64,000 nucleotides of DNA. It comes from Cryptomeria japonica. Its lineage: Eukaryota > Streptophyta > Pinopsida > Cupressales > Cupressaceae. Each line of letters opens with the position of its first letter. The first letter of the stretch is position 1. The position numbers were made by a program, and so were the translations under genes. The notes under the pieces were generated by a model. The model saw only the letters and a list, made by a program, of their open reading frames with translations. It was not told where the DNA came from and did no database searches. Where the stretch lies: contig NC_081412.1 of assembly GCF_030272615.1 (NCBI RefSeq), positions 138,202,747 through 138,266,746 of the forward strand, given 5' to 3'. Below, one piece after another: positions 44,256 through 57,770 of this stretch.

Positions 44256-47200
44256 TGTAATGCCCCGCCAGGAAACCCCGAAGGGATTAAGCCATAACAC
44301 CAGAATAGATATGCAATAATTTTTTTTTTTTTTAAAGTTACAACACATAAGATGCAACAAGATATCAAAGATTCAGATTACATAGCGGAAGACACCAACT
44401 CACACCTAAAGAGTTTCCCAATGAGATTACTTAAAATTCACAAATCACTTAACTCACACAGTTAATCCAATAAGCTAATTATCTAATAATGAGACAATTC
44501 TTAATCAGGATAATTTCTTTCAAAATATGGAAATATAAATCACAAGTGAAGATTCATCATTAAGATCCATTCATAATCTTCATTCAAGCCTTTCATTTAA
44601 AAATTACAAACCATACATCTAACATTCTAATACACTAGGATTTCATCATAACATAAGAGATCTTTCCAAGCATATTTAAATTCCTTAACAACAACTGAGT
44701 ATAATTCATTACTCTAAGTTACATTCTTTCATATTCGAACTTATTGCATTTTAAAAGATGATTACATACAGGCATCTACGATAAATATCATCTAAACCAC
44801 TTACACATTCGATCAACATGGCATTCAAGAAAGAACTGAATATAAGCATTTATAGTTAATTCCATTTATCCACTTAACCATTCTATCATAAGTTAATAAT
44901 ACATGATAAAGCTGAATAAAGGAAACATAAGAGAATACATCACATAACACCATAATGATCTCGGAGTTCACCCCTAAAGGGCTACATCTCCGGGTCTGCT
45001 CAACTACAAGACCCCTCTGATAAATAATAAAGTTAAGAATACAAGAGGTTACACTATACAATCCAGCCATCAAGGCGATACATAAACAATATACAAACGA
45101 CCGCACCGGTCAATAAATACATAAACGATCCCTGAAAAGAACAGGATCCAGCTGAACATAATCAAGCTAATACAAGAGTCCATAAGAGCATCCATAAAAC
45201 TGAGCCATCACCACCCAAGGTCTAACATGAAACCGACACTCACAAGGGCAGATACAAGAGGATGACCCACAAAGGTACTCCTAACAGGACAAAACGACAA
45301 CACACTAGCGAACGTAGGGACAAGTGTCATCACACAACCTGGTATGGATACCATGGCAAGTCTTCATAGGTCCCAGCCCCATACACTGGGTTACCCTGGC
45401 AACCTAATCCGAGCTTCCGGCCCATCCAAGCCTCATGTGGACCCACACATCCTCTCGCGAAGACAAGGAAGATGGTTTACCATTTCAGACCTTCTCACAG
45501 CATGTCGAATCTATGATAGCACTCGTCCCATGTGTGAGGCACATTATCTTATTTAGAGATTACATTCTAATCTACTTAAAGGTTATCACTTATTAGACTC
45601 ACTTTCGACAGGTTACCCAGCAGCCACTATGGGCGCGGCCCCCAATCGAAAGCCACTTTCCCATACGACACTAGACTATACTTGGACGAACTCAAACCAA
45701 GGAATACACATGGTAAGACGAACGGAGTTCAAGAAGGAGAACAATCATCTGGTCAAACACGACTCAAAGGTGAACACTTACTGACGGTACTCTAACTAGA
45801 GACTTGACAAACTAAGGTCAACCATGAATCATCATTCGACTCACACAACGAGGATATGACCAAAACGACACTACCACAATACAACAGTCAACTCGGAATC
45901 GAGGACTGAAACAGGTACCTCAAGTCAATCCATACAACAGGGTCCTACTAAACAAAGCAAAACATGCCCTTTCATAATTAAAGGCGAATACAACAATAAA
46001 ACTCGCAAAGGCAATAATCAGAAAGGACAATATTTCCTCAATTTGATTTAATCATTACAAGTCGATCAAGTCTTCTACAAGATCTAAAACAGGTTTCAGT
46101 TATCTACCTCATCTAGGGATAAGTTGTTCTTGGTTTTCTAACTCTTTAAGGTTCAAAGCATCGAACAGACATATAAAGTCATAATGAGTTTTTAAACCAA
46201 TTCATATTAATAAAATTCAGACAACCATTAATCAACTAAAATAAGATATTTAATCTCCAACAAAACATCATAGACATATTGGTCTAAAACCGACCTCTAT
46301 AGTTTCGTATTTTCCAATCTAGATGCATTATACGGATCACGGAATTACAAACGTAGAAAGAGAATCTAAATGGAGATAATCATTTCCAAAGCATATCGTT
46401 TAAATTCAAACACCCAACGATAAATATTTCACTTACTTTTCAATTACTCAAATGATATGTTCTAAAAATAATATTTAACAACATCAATTAGTAATTACAT
46501 CGTATTTCAACGATCTTCCAATAACATATTATTCCCTATTTGTTTTTATACAATACTACCTTAATTAGCCAAATGCTCTAATCAGCTAGAAGGTAAGATC
46601 TAGATTTATTAATCCAAGATCAATCAGAATATAATCGACAATATTAAATTGCAATATTACAATCGTAGAACTTAATTGGAAAGAGGGCATAAGTCACTAA
46701 ATGAAGCTAAATAACAATTAACCTATAAGCTCTATTATAAGATTAATCATTATCAAACTAACATTTGTGACGATTAATGCCTCCATAATCAAAATTAAGA
46801 ACTAATAAAACTCAACATTAAAATAACATACATCAAAATGATATAACATAACATATGCATTTTTTTTAAATACTAAAAAAAAATACATTAAAAAAAATGA
46901 TTTTATAATCTATGTTTAAAACGAAACCCATTAAAAAAAGCAAGGCGAGGGCGGGCCGTTCCCTAACCCTAGCGCCATCCATCACCATAGCCACAGGGGA
47001 TACCCTTACGGGCGGCGCCTCTACGGTACCCGTAGGTCCGCGGCGCCCTGCGGCCACCGCGGCCCTGCGGCCACCGCAGTGTGCCGCGGCCAGAGGTGGG
47101 CTGCGAGCGCAAAGAAGGGAATGGGGGAGCAAGCGGGGAACGAGTGGGGGAAGGGGAGGAGGAGCGGGTGGAGCTCCGCTCCCCGCCCTCCACCCCAAAC

Positions 47201-48644
47201 CAAGGTTTTCAATAAAACTCGCCCCAGTTCGGTGTTTATGTGTTTAACACAGCGCTAAACAATATTAAAAAACACAGAACGCACAGTTCAATAAAAACAT
47301 ATATTTTTTTTTAACACAGTTCGGTTAACAACAACAATACAACCCAACTCAAAATTTGGATTAACAATTTCGGTTTGAAACAAACTGAGTTTGATATCAC
47401 ATTTTCTTGAAGGGTTTCTCATTCTTTACAAACATCCAAGGGTTTCAAATGCCCAAGAGAATAGAGGATTTTAACCACACCTCAAAAACACTTCCAACCA
47501 AGCTAATTTATTTACTAAATCAATTCATAAGCATGGCATTCGATGGAAAATCTAAAAACCAAGATAAAACCCCCATTTCCATTTTAAACAATAATTAAAA
47601 TTGAGAGTTGGATCCTACCTGATCTCGCGTTCCTGGCAAGATCGGCTGAAGAGTCCCAATCTCCAGCTGCCAAAACCCTCCTTCTCCATCCAAAATCCCC
47701 AAATTCATCTCCAAAATTTCCTTCCAACCAAAATCTCTCCAAAAGTGTCCCTCCTCCAAAATTTCCCCAAATTTTGGGTTATATGGAAGAGTTGACCAAA
47801 AATTCTATTTTTGGAATTAAAAACTTTTATTTACAAATAATTCTCAACCTTTAATCTTTTCTAACTATCACCACAATTTAACTTGCTTTCCAAATCCAAA
47901 ATCGATTTTCTCATTTAATCAAATTTAACCTTTCTAATATAATAATCCAACAGATTTCAATTAAATTCTATTGCGATAAAATACATAACTTTCCTTTTCA
48001 ACAGCATATTCAAAATGCATTAAATATTCAAAATCAGACATTTAATCGAATTTACTCCCAATTAAAAACAAGCAGTCCAATATCAACGAAAATCGCATAA
48101 CGAAAACCCGATTACTTTAGCCCATTAATCTTCAATGCACAAATGCATAAATAATCAAAATAATTACTAAGGACTAATTAATCAATTTAACCAAACACAC
48201 CAAGCACGCAAGCCGAGAAGGTCAACCAAACAGACGACTCGCAAACCCAAACAAGAAGGGGATACCGATGACAACTGGCGATGCTCACTTGAGCATGACT
48301 AAGGTCAACTAGGGTCTTACGACCACCTAATCCAACTCTAAGGATAAAAGAGGTACACTCAAACCTGCAATCTAGGTGAAGAAGAACCTCGCACTCATAC
48401 GGCATTGTACCTGAAATCTCCTGCAACCAAGAGTCATACATGCATACATATATAATATTTAATAAAAGCGTTAGCTCAATATTAATACCACGAAATAGGT
48501 ACACTAAATAACTTGCATACAACTAGTGAGAAAACCACATCAATAGCTATGCGTTAAATCAAGCATCTGACTGTAACATCATATTAAGATAAACTAATCA
48601 AGATTAAACCAAGGTTAGAGATTGATTAGGGCAGGGGTACTACA
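44256..48644 (-). repeat. 3' LTR of E
   Basis: 4389 bp. Differs from the other copy mainly by an extra 18-bp GC-rich duplication near 47048-47085 and by a ~30-bp segment at about 47418-47447 that the other copy has lost between two GGGTTTC repeats. Open frames here recur in the other LTR but have no domain. Confidence 0.95.
46940..47215. promoter_or_regulatory. GC-rich island in E LTR
   Basis: About 275 bp of GC- and CpG-rich sequence in an otherwise AT-rich LTR; repeated in the other LTR at 55125-55370. On the element's strand, an AAATATATG TATA-like word lies about 85-90 bp upstream (about 47300), so this may mark the transcription start region. That is inference. The overlapping frames of 60-111 codons on both strands are best explained by high GC. 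Confidence 0.5.
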
Positions 48645-48662
48645 TTCTCCCCCCCTAGGTTC
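48645..48662 (-). promoter_or_regulatory. Polypurine tract of E
   Basis: Minus strand AACCTAGGGGGGGAGAA immediately before TGTAGTACCCC. The bases before it (CCAGGAGTAAGTC) match those before the PPT of G1. Confidence 0.85.
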
Positions 48663-51600
48663 CGACTTACTCCTGGATGTCGTAAGGCTAGATGAAGAAC
48701 ATGTCGTACGCATCAGCCCTGAAACTCATTCAACAAAGGTCAAATTGCACATAGAAATCTTTCCATAAATAAATGAAATATAATTGCAAAATCCTTACAA
48801 ACGCCATTATCCATTGGCAAGATACATCTAAATCCATACATTCCTTACAATATTCTAGGAATTATCCACAATCATAGCAGAGAAACAAGAATTTTCTTCC
48901 TTTCATTACACCGAATTAAAGCATTACAAAGAGGTAAACAACGATTACCATAATCATCTATCAAACATGACCAGAAAACATGCTATCAAGATCAATTTCC
49001 TTTACCAATCCATCTTTATCATAAAATTCAATAACATAGAACTAGCTTAAATATCAATTTCTACAACCAAATTAACTTTCATGAAATAAGAGCAACATAA
49101 ATAACTCAATTGATTACACTTGCCAAGCATAAGAAAACCTTTCTAAAGACTATGTCCCATAACATAGTGACAAGTTAACACAATTTACTCCATGATACAA
49201 ATAATAACCATCCACATAACTGGAATGCATAACAGAAAAGGCCACATGTGAGCATGTCTAATGCTCGGTCACAGATAACATGCACGATCAACATCTCTAT
49301 GGCTGATCTCAGAACTACAATATGATCATAAGAATCCAATATCTCACTCAAAGGCTCGATGGTGCTAGGCACACCATAGCGGTGCTACCTTCCATACAAG
49401 ACCTTTGTGAATATCCCTTGTTGTGTAAGGTGTATAGCCTCCAAGAGATAGTCACCACACATAGGTAGGTAGTGGATACTAGCTGCATAACAGCCTCACA
49501 TACCTCCATCCTCAAGGTTCCTTGCATCTACTTCCTCGTATACACTCATCCAAGCCCGTCTCCTACGTTCTTGGAGAGGAATTCACATTGCAACACAAGA
49601 CCAGCATATGAAAACAACAAGGATAAACCGGTTTAGCCACCAAAGTACAGAAGAATAAAGATAATAAATCCTCAATTCCAACAGTAAGGCAAGAAAATAA
49701 TCCGGAATCTCAACACTAAATCAAAAGTGCAAAAGATCACAAGATCGTGGCTAAACCTTCACAGTCAAAGTAAAATAAATTGCTGATCCCCAAAGAAATA
49801 AATAAATAATTAAAAAAAATCACAATTGCACATTACATCACTACGTGACTAATAGCTAGCCACCAACGAGGAAGGAAGGAACAATCGTCTAGCTATCCTA
49901 GTAGCTCCTCATGTGGTGTGGCCAAGTCACACATCCACATGGCATGGCAGTGTGCACCTCGACATCACCCCGCATCACGTCGTCACGTGGCATGGCTCTA
50001 CCCAATACCTAGCGGTAGGCCGCATGGAAATGTCTACTACATCCCGCATCGTGTCTCAGCACGGCATGGCAATACTCCAAGCGGACAAAGCACACAATGG
50101 ACGTATCCCGCATGGCAGTGTACCCTGCAGCTAAGGCACGCGCTGGTCACACTCCGCATAGCAATGTTCCTCTCAGGATACTCGCCGTAAGCCAGAGGTA
50201 TACGTGGCTAAGGTCTACCCACAAGTCTACCAACACTAGTCAGTTGGCAACTTATGTAAGAACAATAACACACCTCTCATGAAGACAAGGCAACAGATGC
50301 TCCAATAGAATTCCATCAATATGCTCAAAGTAAAGGATAGGAATAAGGCTGGCACTCATGAACCTCGTAAATAGGTTCATCACAAGGGAAAGTATTGAGT
50401 ACACCTTGATACAGTTTAGTAGTACAACTATATCATTCCTTGAAGTAGAGAAGCTATAGTCGCTTCGCGCCGACATTACTCGTACGCCCATCCATACTAT
50501 TCAAGGAACGGTCGCTTCGAATACTACCCCTTAACATACTGAGTTACCCACAACCCGAGGTTTGGTACTCAGCAGGGAACAAATAAGCAACAACACATAA
50601 ACAATATGGTTTCCTATACTCATAAGCTACATAACCTCCATGGTTGATTACTTCACCAATCCATGGGCACATATAATAAGCACTGGTTTCTTACAATACA
50701 CACAAATACACCAGTACTGGTTTAGTCACATTTACAGAGAATACTTTTCAGTACGCTAACATCTATCCAAGGAAGATTTCAATTATGCTTTCTACATAAA
50801 TAACTGAATCAAGTTTACTCTAGATACAAGTACTAAAATTATTAACAATTCACAATTACATAAGGAAATAACATCATTCCTATATCTTTCTCGAATCTCA
50901 CTAAGCATTCATAATTAAATTACTAGCTAAGCCAAATTCATTTCTTAAAGCTTAAGACTTTCATCTATCACTATGAAGCCAAAAAGAAACATACAATTTC
51001 ACATGTTTTATAAACATTCTATTTAAATCAATGCACTCTTAATATCATTTCTAAAATTCTTATGATTAGGCAAAGAGAAGGGAAAGAGAGTTTGATAACC
51101 AAACTGTTTCCTACCAACAACGCAAGATCAAACAAGATCACGCTCCATTATAACATTTCTCACTATAAGCCTATCATTTCAATTATACGGTTTTCATTTC
51201 GCTACCGTTTAGAAGGATGACATTCAGCCTAACAAAACATCTCCAATAGTTATGGTTGCAACAGGAGGTTCTAGTTTTCTAAACAAAACAGAGATCAAGA
51301 GAAGCAATCTTATAGATAATGCAAGACCTCATAAGAACACTCACTTATAATAATACAATTCAGACACAAGTCATAATTTGCAACCTATTAGAGAAGATCA
51401 CATTACGATTAAAGATAAGCAAAGAGCTATTACTCCAAATGACACACATTAATGCATGCACATCAAACAAGCTTTTCATCCACACTTTCTAAACACATTA
51501 AGGTAATTACATATACCCAAAAGCGAGTTCAATGGAGCATTTGCTAAAATACATCTTCAGTCAAATTGGTTTAATGAGACACATAACCAGTCTTTCAGAA

Positions 51601-52423
51601 AACACATAAAACAATCTTTCTGGGAGCACATTAATACTCTCTCGAAGCTACAGTAACATGCTCTTTTTAACACTTCTTCTACCAATCCAGCAGTTTCACA
51701 TAATTCCACTATTTGCATAGCAATGCACCTTACTAAGGTAGAATTTAATCATGCTACTCCTACAAGATACACATGGAGAATTATTTAAACATACACATAC
51801 AGTTTTCTCCCAATAACCAAAATAAATTTTTAAACCCATAGCCCTTTTATAATCTAAAAACATAAGCGTCATAATGCTCACACAAGGGCTCAAGAAGTCA
51901 CACCCTTTTCTCTCTCGCAAACAAGAAACTCAAATCAAAGATAATTACACATATCCTAATCATTTTAATTTCCAGAAAGAGAGAGAGGAATGGTGATGAT
52001 CATTTAATTTTCTACAAAATAAGCATACAATAATTGCCATACAAGTCCTTCAAGTGGACAACATTAAGCTAGATCATAATCTTAAACAAACACAATTCGC
52101 ACTTTCAGATTCAAGACAAGCACGAACCAATCCAAATGGATTAGTCTAAAGAGTAAAACACTCAATAAGGGAAGGTGCATACGACTCTTTTTTAGAATAA
52201 GAGTAATCGTAGACCAAGACATCAATAAGCACACAAAGCACATATAAGCACTCAAACACCAACATCAAGAAGGTGAAAACAAAGTGTGAACACACACGTT
52301 ACACACAATCAAGGTTTGCTCAATCACTCACATGCAAAAGGAGGACAAGCATACACATAAGGTCGATACACCTCACACAAATAGAGGGCACACGCAACAC
52401 CAGAGATCCCAATGTTTGCAACA
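48663..52423 (-). other. Coding-empty interior of E
   Basis: About 3.8 kb with no recognisable gag or pol. The end next to the PPT (48663-48720, minus) can be read as SLTTSRSKSEPRGGE, which looks like the last residues of a gypsy pol and may be a trace of an autonomous ancestor. The stretch 49910-50170 is more GC-rich, with recurring CATGGCA words and short frames on all phases. Other frames (for example 51696-51920, 52273-52482) show no domain. Confidence 0.7.
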
Positions 52424-52438
52424 TGGGCTCTGATACCA
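52424..52438 (-). promoter_or_regulatory. Primer-binding site of E
   Basis: Minus strand TGGTATCAGAGCCC, an exact match to the initiator-Met type, two or three bases from the LTR end (GGGGCATTACA). Confidence 0.92.
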
Positions 52439-52440
52439 AA

Positions 52441-55400
52441 TGTAATGCCCCGCCAAGAAACCCCGAAGGGATTAAGCCATAACACCAGAATAGAGATGCA
52501 ATAATTTTATTTTTTTTAAAAGTTACAACACATAAGATGCAACAAGATATCAAAGATTCAGATTACATAGCGGAAGACATCAACTCACACCTAAAGAGTT
52601 TCCCAATGAGATTACTTAAAATTCACAATTCACTTAACTCACACAGTTAATCCAATAAGCTAATTATCTAATAACGAGACAATTCTTAATCAGGATAATT
52701 TCTTTCAAAAGATGGAAATATAAATCACAAGCGAAGATTCATCATTAAGATCCATTCATAATCTTCATTCAAGCCTTTCATTTAAAAATTACAAACCATA
52801 CATCTAACATTCTAATACACTAAGATTTCATCATAACATAAGAGATCTTTCCAAGCATATTTAAATTCCTTAACAACAACTGAGTATAATTCATTACTCT
52901 AAGTTACATTCTTTCATATTCCAACTTATTGCATTTTAAAAGACGATTACATACAGGCATCTACGATAAATATCATCTAAACCACTTACGCATTCGATCA
53001 ACATGGCATTCAAGAAAGAACTGAATATAAGCATTTATAGTTAATTCCAATTATCCACTTAACCATTCTATCATAAGTTAATCATACATGATAAAGCTGA
53101 ATAAAGGAAACATAAGAGAATACATCACATAACACCATAATGATCTCGGAGTTCACCCCTAAAGGGCTACATCTCCGGGTCTGCTCAACTGCAAGACCCC
53201 TCTGATAAATAATAAAGTTAAGAATACAAGAGGTTACACTATACAATCCAGCCATCAAGGCGATACATAAACAATATACAAACGACCGCACCGGTCAATA
53301 AATACATAAACGATCCCTGAAAAGAACAGGATCCAGCTGAACATAATCAAGCTAATACAAGAGTCCAGAAGAGCATCCATAAAACTGAGCCATCACCACC
53401 CAAGGTCTAACATGAAACCGACACTCGCAAGGGCAGATACAAGAGGATGACCCACAAAGGTACTCCTAACAGGACAAAACGACAACACACTAGTGAACAT
53501 AGGGACAAGTGTCATCACACAACCTGGTATGGATACCATGGCAAGTCTTCATAGGTCCCGGCCCCATACACTGGGTTACCCTGGCAACCTAATCCGAGCT
53601 TCCGGCTCATCCAAGCCTCATGTGGACCCACACATCCTCTTGCGAAGACAAGGAAGATGGTTTGCCATTTCAGGCCTTCTCACAGCATGTCGAATCTATG
53701 ATAGCACTCGTCCCATGTGTGAGGCACATTATCTTATTTAGAGATTACATTCTAATCTACTTAAAGGTTATCACTTATTAGACTCACTTTCGACGGGTTA
53801 CCCAGCAGCCACTATGGGCGCGGCCCCCAATCGAAAGCCACTTTCCCATACGACACTAGACTATACTCGGATGAACTCAAACCAAGGAATACACATGGTA
53901 AGACGAATAGAGTTCAAGAAGGAGAACAATCATCTGGTCAAACACGACTCAAAGGTGAACACTTACTGACGGTACTCTAACTAGAGACCTGACAAACTAA
54001 GGTCAACCATGAATCATCATTCGACTCACACAACGAGGATATGACCAAAATGACACTACCACAATACAACAGTCAACTCGGAATCGAGGACTGAAACAGG
54101 TACCTCAAGTCAATCCATACGACAGGGTCCTACTAAACAAAGCAAAACATGCCCTTTCATAATTAAAGGCGAATACAGCAATAAAACTCGCAAAGGCAAT
54201 AATCAGAAAGGACTATATTTCCTCAATTTGATTTAATCATTACAAGTTGATCAAGTCTTCTACAAGATCTAAAACAGGTTTTAGTTATCTACCTCATCTA
54301 GGGATAAGTTGTTCTTGGTTTTCTAACTCTTTAAGGTTCAAAGCATCGAATAGACATATAAAGTCATAATGAGTTTTTAAACCAATTCATATTAATAAAA
54401 TTTAGACAACCATTAATCAACTAAAATAAGATATTTAATCTCCAACAAAACATCATAGACATACTGGTCTAAAACCGACCTCTACAGTTTCATATTTTCA
54501 AGTCTAGATGCATTATACGGATCACGGAATTACAAATGTAAAAAGAGAATCTAAATGGAGATAATCATTTCCAAAGCATATCGTTTAAATTCAAACACCC
54601 AACAATAAATATTTCACTTACTTTTCAATTACTCAAATGATATGTTCTAAAAATAATATTTAACAACATCAATTAGTAATTACATCGTATTTCAACGATC
54701 TTCCAATAACATATTATTCCCTATTTGTTTTTATACAATACTACCTTAATTAGCCAAATGCTCTAATCAGCTAGAAGGTAAGATCTAGATTTATTAATCC
54801 AAGATCAATCAGAATATAATCGACTAAATTAAATTGCAATATTACAGTCGTAGAACTTAATTGGAAAGAGGGCATAAGTCACGAAATGAAGCTAAATAAC
54901 AATTAACCTATAAGCTCTATTATAAGATTAATCATTATCAAACTAACATTTGTGACGATTAATGCCTCCATAATCAAAATTAAGAACTAATAAAACTCAA
55001 CATTAAAATAACATACATCAAAATGATATAACATAACATATGCATTTTTTTTAAATACTAAAAAAAAATACATTAAAAAAAATGATTTTATAATCTATGT
55101 TTAAAACGAAATGCATTAAAAAAAGCAAGGCGAGGGCGGGCCGTGCCCTAACCCTAGCGCCATCCATCACCATAGCCACAGGGGATACCCTTACGGGCGA
55201 CGCCTCTGCGGTGCCCGCAGGTCCGCGGCACCCTGCGGCCACCGCAGTGTGCCACGGCCAGAGGCGGGCTGCGAGCGCAAAGAAGGGAACGAGGGAGCAA
55301 GCGGGGAATGAGTGGGGGAAGGGGAGGAGGAGCGGGTGGAGCTCCGCTCCCCGCCCTCCACCCCAAACCAAGGTTTTCAATAAAACTCACCCCAGTTCGG

Positions 55401-56784
55401 TGTTTATGCATTTAACACAACACTAAACAATATAAAAAAACACAGAACGCACAGTTCAATAAAAACATTTTTTTTTTTTTAACACAGTTCGGTTAACAAC
55501 AACAATACAACCCAACTCAAAATTTGGATTAACAATTTCGGTTTGAAACAAACTGAGTTTGATATCACATTTTCTTGAAGGGTTTCAAATGCCCAAGAGA
55601 ATAGAGGATTTTAACCACACCTCAAAAACACTTCCAGCCAAGCTAATTTATTTACTAAATCAATTCATAAGCATGGCATTCGATGGAAAATCTAAAAACC
55701 AAGATAAAACCCCCATTTCCATTTTAAACAATAATTAAAATTGAGAGTTGGATCCTACCTGATCTCGCGTTCCTGGCAAGATCGGCTGAAGAGTCCCAAT
55801 CTCCAGCTGCCAAAACCCTCCTTCTCCATCCAAAATCCCCAAATTCATCTCCAAAATTTCCTTCCAACCAAAATCTCTCCAAAAGTGTCCCTCCTCCAAA
55901 ATTCCCCCAAATTTTGGGTTATATGGAAGAGTTGACCAAAAATTCTATTTTTGGAATTAAAAACTTTTATTTACAAATAATTCTCAACCTTTAATCTTTT
56001 CTAACTATCACCACAATTTAACTTGCTTTCCAAATCCAAAATCGATTTTCTCATTTAATCAAATTTAACCTTTCTAATATAATAATCCAACAGATTTCAA
56101 TTAAATTCTATTGTGATAAAATACATAACTTTCCTTTTCAATAGCATATTCAAAATGCATTAAATATTCAAAATCAGACATTTAATCGAATTTACTCCCA
56201 ATTAAAAATGAGCAGTCCAATATCAACGAAAATCGCATAACGAAAACCCGATTACTTTAGCCCATTAATCTTCAATGCACAAATGCATAAATAATCAAAA
56301 TAATTACTAAGGACTAATTAATCAATTTAACCAAACACACCAAGCACGCAAGCCGAGAAGGTCAACCAAACAGACGACTCGCAAACCCAAACAAGAAGGG
56401 GATACTGACGACGACTGGCGATGCTCACTTGAGCACGACTAAGGTCAACTAGGGTCTTACGAGCACCTAATCCAACTCTAAGGATAAAAGAGATACACTC
56501 AAACCTGCAATCCAGGTGAAGAAGAACCTCACACTCATACGGCGTTGTACCTGAAATCTCCTGCAACCAAGAGTCATACATGCATACATATATAATATTT
56601 AATAAAAGCGTTAGCTCAATATTAATACCACGAAATAGGTACACTAAATAACTTGCATACAACTAGTGAGAAAACCACATCAATAGCTATGCGTTAAATC
56701 AAGCATCTGACTGTAACATCATATTAAGATAAACTAATCAAGATTAAACCAAGGTTAGAGATTGATTAGGGCAGGGGTACTACA
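52441..56784 (-). repeat. 5' LTR of E
   Basis: 4344 bp, near copy of 44256-48644; see there for the indel differences. Followed on the right by the GTACA duplication (56785-56789). Confidence 0.95.
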
Positions 56785-57770
56785 GTACAACAACATAAAG
56801 GAAGTAAACTCAAAAAAGAGAAGTTTATCTCTAATGTCATTTTACAAATTAAAAATGAAAATTCTTTGAATATCTTGATCAAGAACATGAAAAGAAATTT
56901 GCGAATACAAATGTTTATATCTACCAATCAGTCACTTTTTCTTTAACACCTTGCTTACAATGCATCAAATTAGTCAAAGTAATCTTAGGACCAATATTAT
57001 TGTGAAACTATTGAATGAAAGCATTAGAAAATTGTTGAAAAGAAGTAATAGAATAAGGAGGCAAAGAACAATACCATTGCAGTGCTTTATCCCTAAGCGT
57101 TCTATTGAACAATTTAGCCAAAAGTATTTGGTCATGAGAAAAGTCACTACTCAAAGTTTGATATGGTTTAACATGAGTTAAAGGATCGCCTTTTCCATTA
57201 TAAAGATATAGTTGAGGGATTTATACATGCTTAGGAGGGACATCACAAACAATGTCATTGGATGATGGGATCGCTACATCAAATGTGGGCACTTTATACA
57301 TATATTGATTCATGGAAGCTATTTGTTGTTGTAAAAAAGACACTATTTGGGCTAGACTATTGATTGTAGCTTTGGTGGATGGATTGAAATTGGACATGTT
57401 GGATTGAGGAGGAGGAGTAACATTGTAAAATGAAGGAGGATATTGAGAATAAGGAGGTGGGACACTATGATATGTAGGTATGGAGATGACTGTGCAACAA
57501 ATGGAAGACTCACAAGAGGAGGGATGAAGGAATTATGATTAGAAGAGTTTCCCCCTTGACTAGCATGTGTAGATATTAAATTTTGTGTAGAGGTAGCCAT
57601 GATGTTATATGTAAAAGTGGGAACACTAGCCATATGAGTAGTCATAGGAATGGAATGATTAATTTGACTAGGAGGTTGTGTATAACCTAGTAGTCCTGCA
57701 AAATGACCTAGCAAAAATTTGATGTTCTTCTGAAAACTTTGGTCATTTTGAATTAATTATGCTCTTTGTT
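56785..57770 (-). pseudogene. F: N-terminal and central gag
   Basis: Minus strand. 57352-57714 opens with LLGHFAGLLGYTQPPSQ and a Ser/Pro/Asn-rich region. After a frameshift comes ASMNQYMYKVPTFDVAIP and then a clear gypsy gag core: YLYNGKGDPLTHVKPY, LLAKLFNRTLRDKALQWY, SLPPYSITSFQQFSNAFIQ. This is the Retrotrans_gag fold (PF03732 type) that forms the capsid. Several stops are present. The protein is cut by element E at 56785 and continues at 44255. The start lies near 57770 but is not defined. Confidence 0.85.

Larger units (their letters stand above)
44256..56784 (-). mobile_element. Element E: LARD-like LTR element with 4.4 kb LTRs
   Basis: 12.5 kb, minus strand. LTRs at 52441-56784 (5') and 44256-48644 (3') are nearly identical over more than 4.3 kb and have TGTA...TACA ends. 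The PBS (minus TGGTATCAGAGCCC, at 52424-52438) lies beside the 5' LTR and a PPT (minus CCTAGGGGGGGAGAA) beside the 3' LTR. TSD GTACA on both sides. The 3.8 kb interior codes for no recognisable protein, so E depended on enzymes from elsewhere. It interrupts the gag of F. Confidence 0.95.
26646..57770 (-). mobile_element. Element F: Ty3/gypsy gag-protease element, split by C and E
   Basis: The pieces are 56785-57770 (gag), 42317-44255 (end of gag, protease-like region, proline-rich tail) and 26646-27187 (3' end). They join into one minus-strand element of about 3.4 kb when C and E are taken out; both insertions have perfect 5-bp TSDs, which supports the joins. The gag and protease resemble those of the Tat/Ogre side of gypsy (inference). 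No RT, RNase H or integrase is visible, so F was either non-autonomous or lost pol before C arrived. The 5' LTR is not recognised to the right of 57770. Confidence 0.65.

Noticed and set aside
46866-47247. Overlapping Pro/Arg/Ala-rich frames on both strands, repeated at 55051-55426
   Set aside because: They come from the GC-rich island in the LTRs of E, which lowers stop frequency in all phases.
49910-50170. GC-rich patch with CATGGCA words and frames in several phases
   Set aside because: No consistent unit length and no protein domain; kept only as a note in the interior of E.
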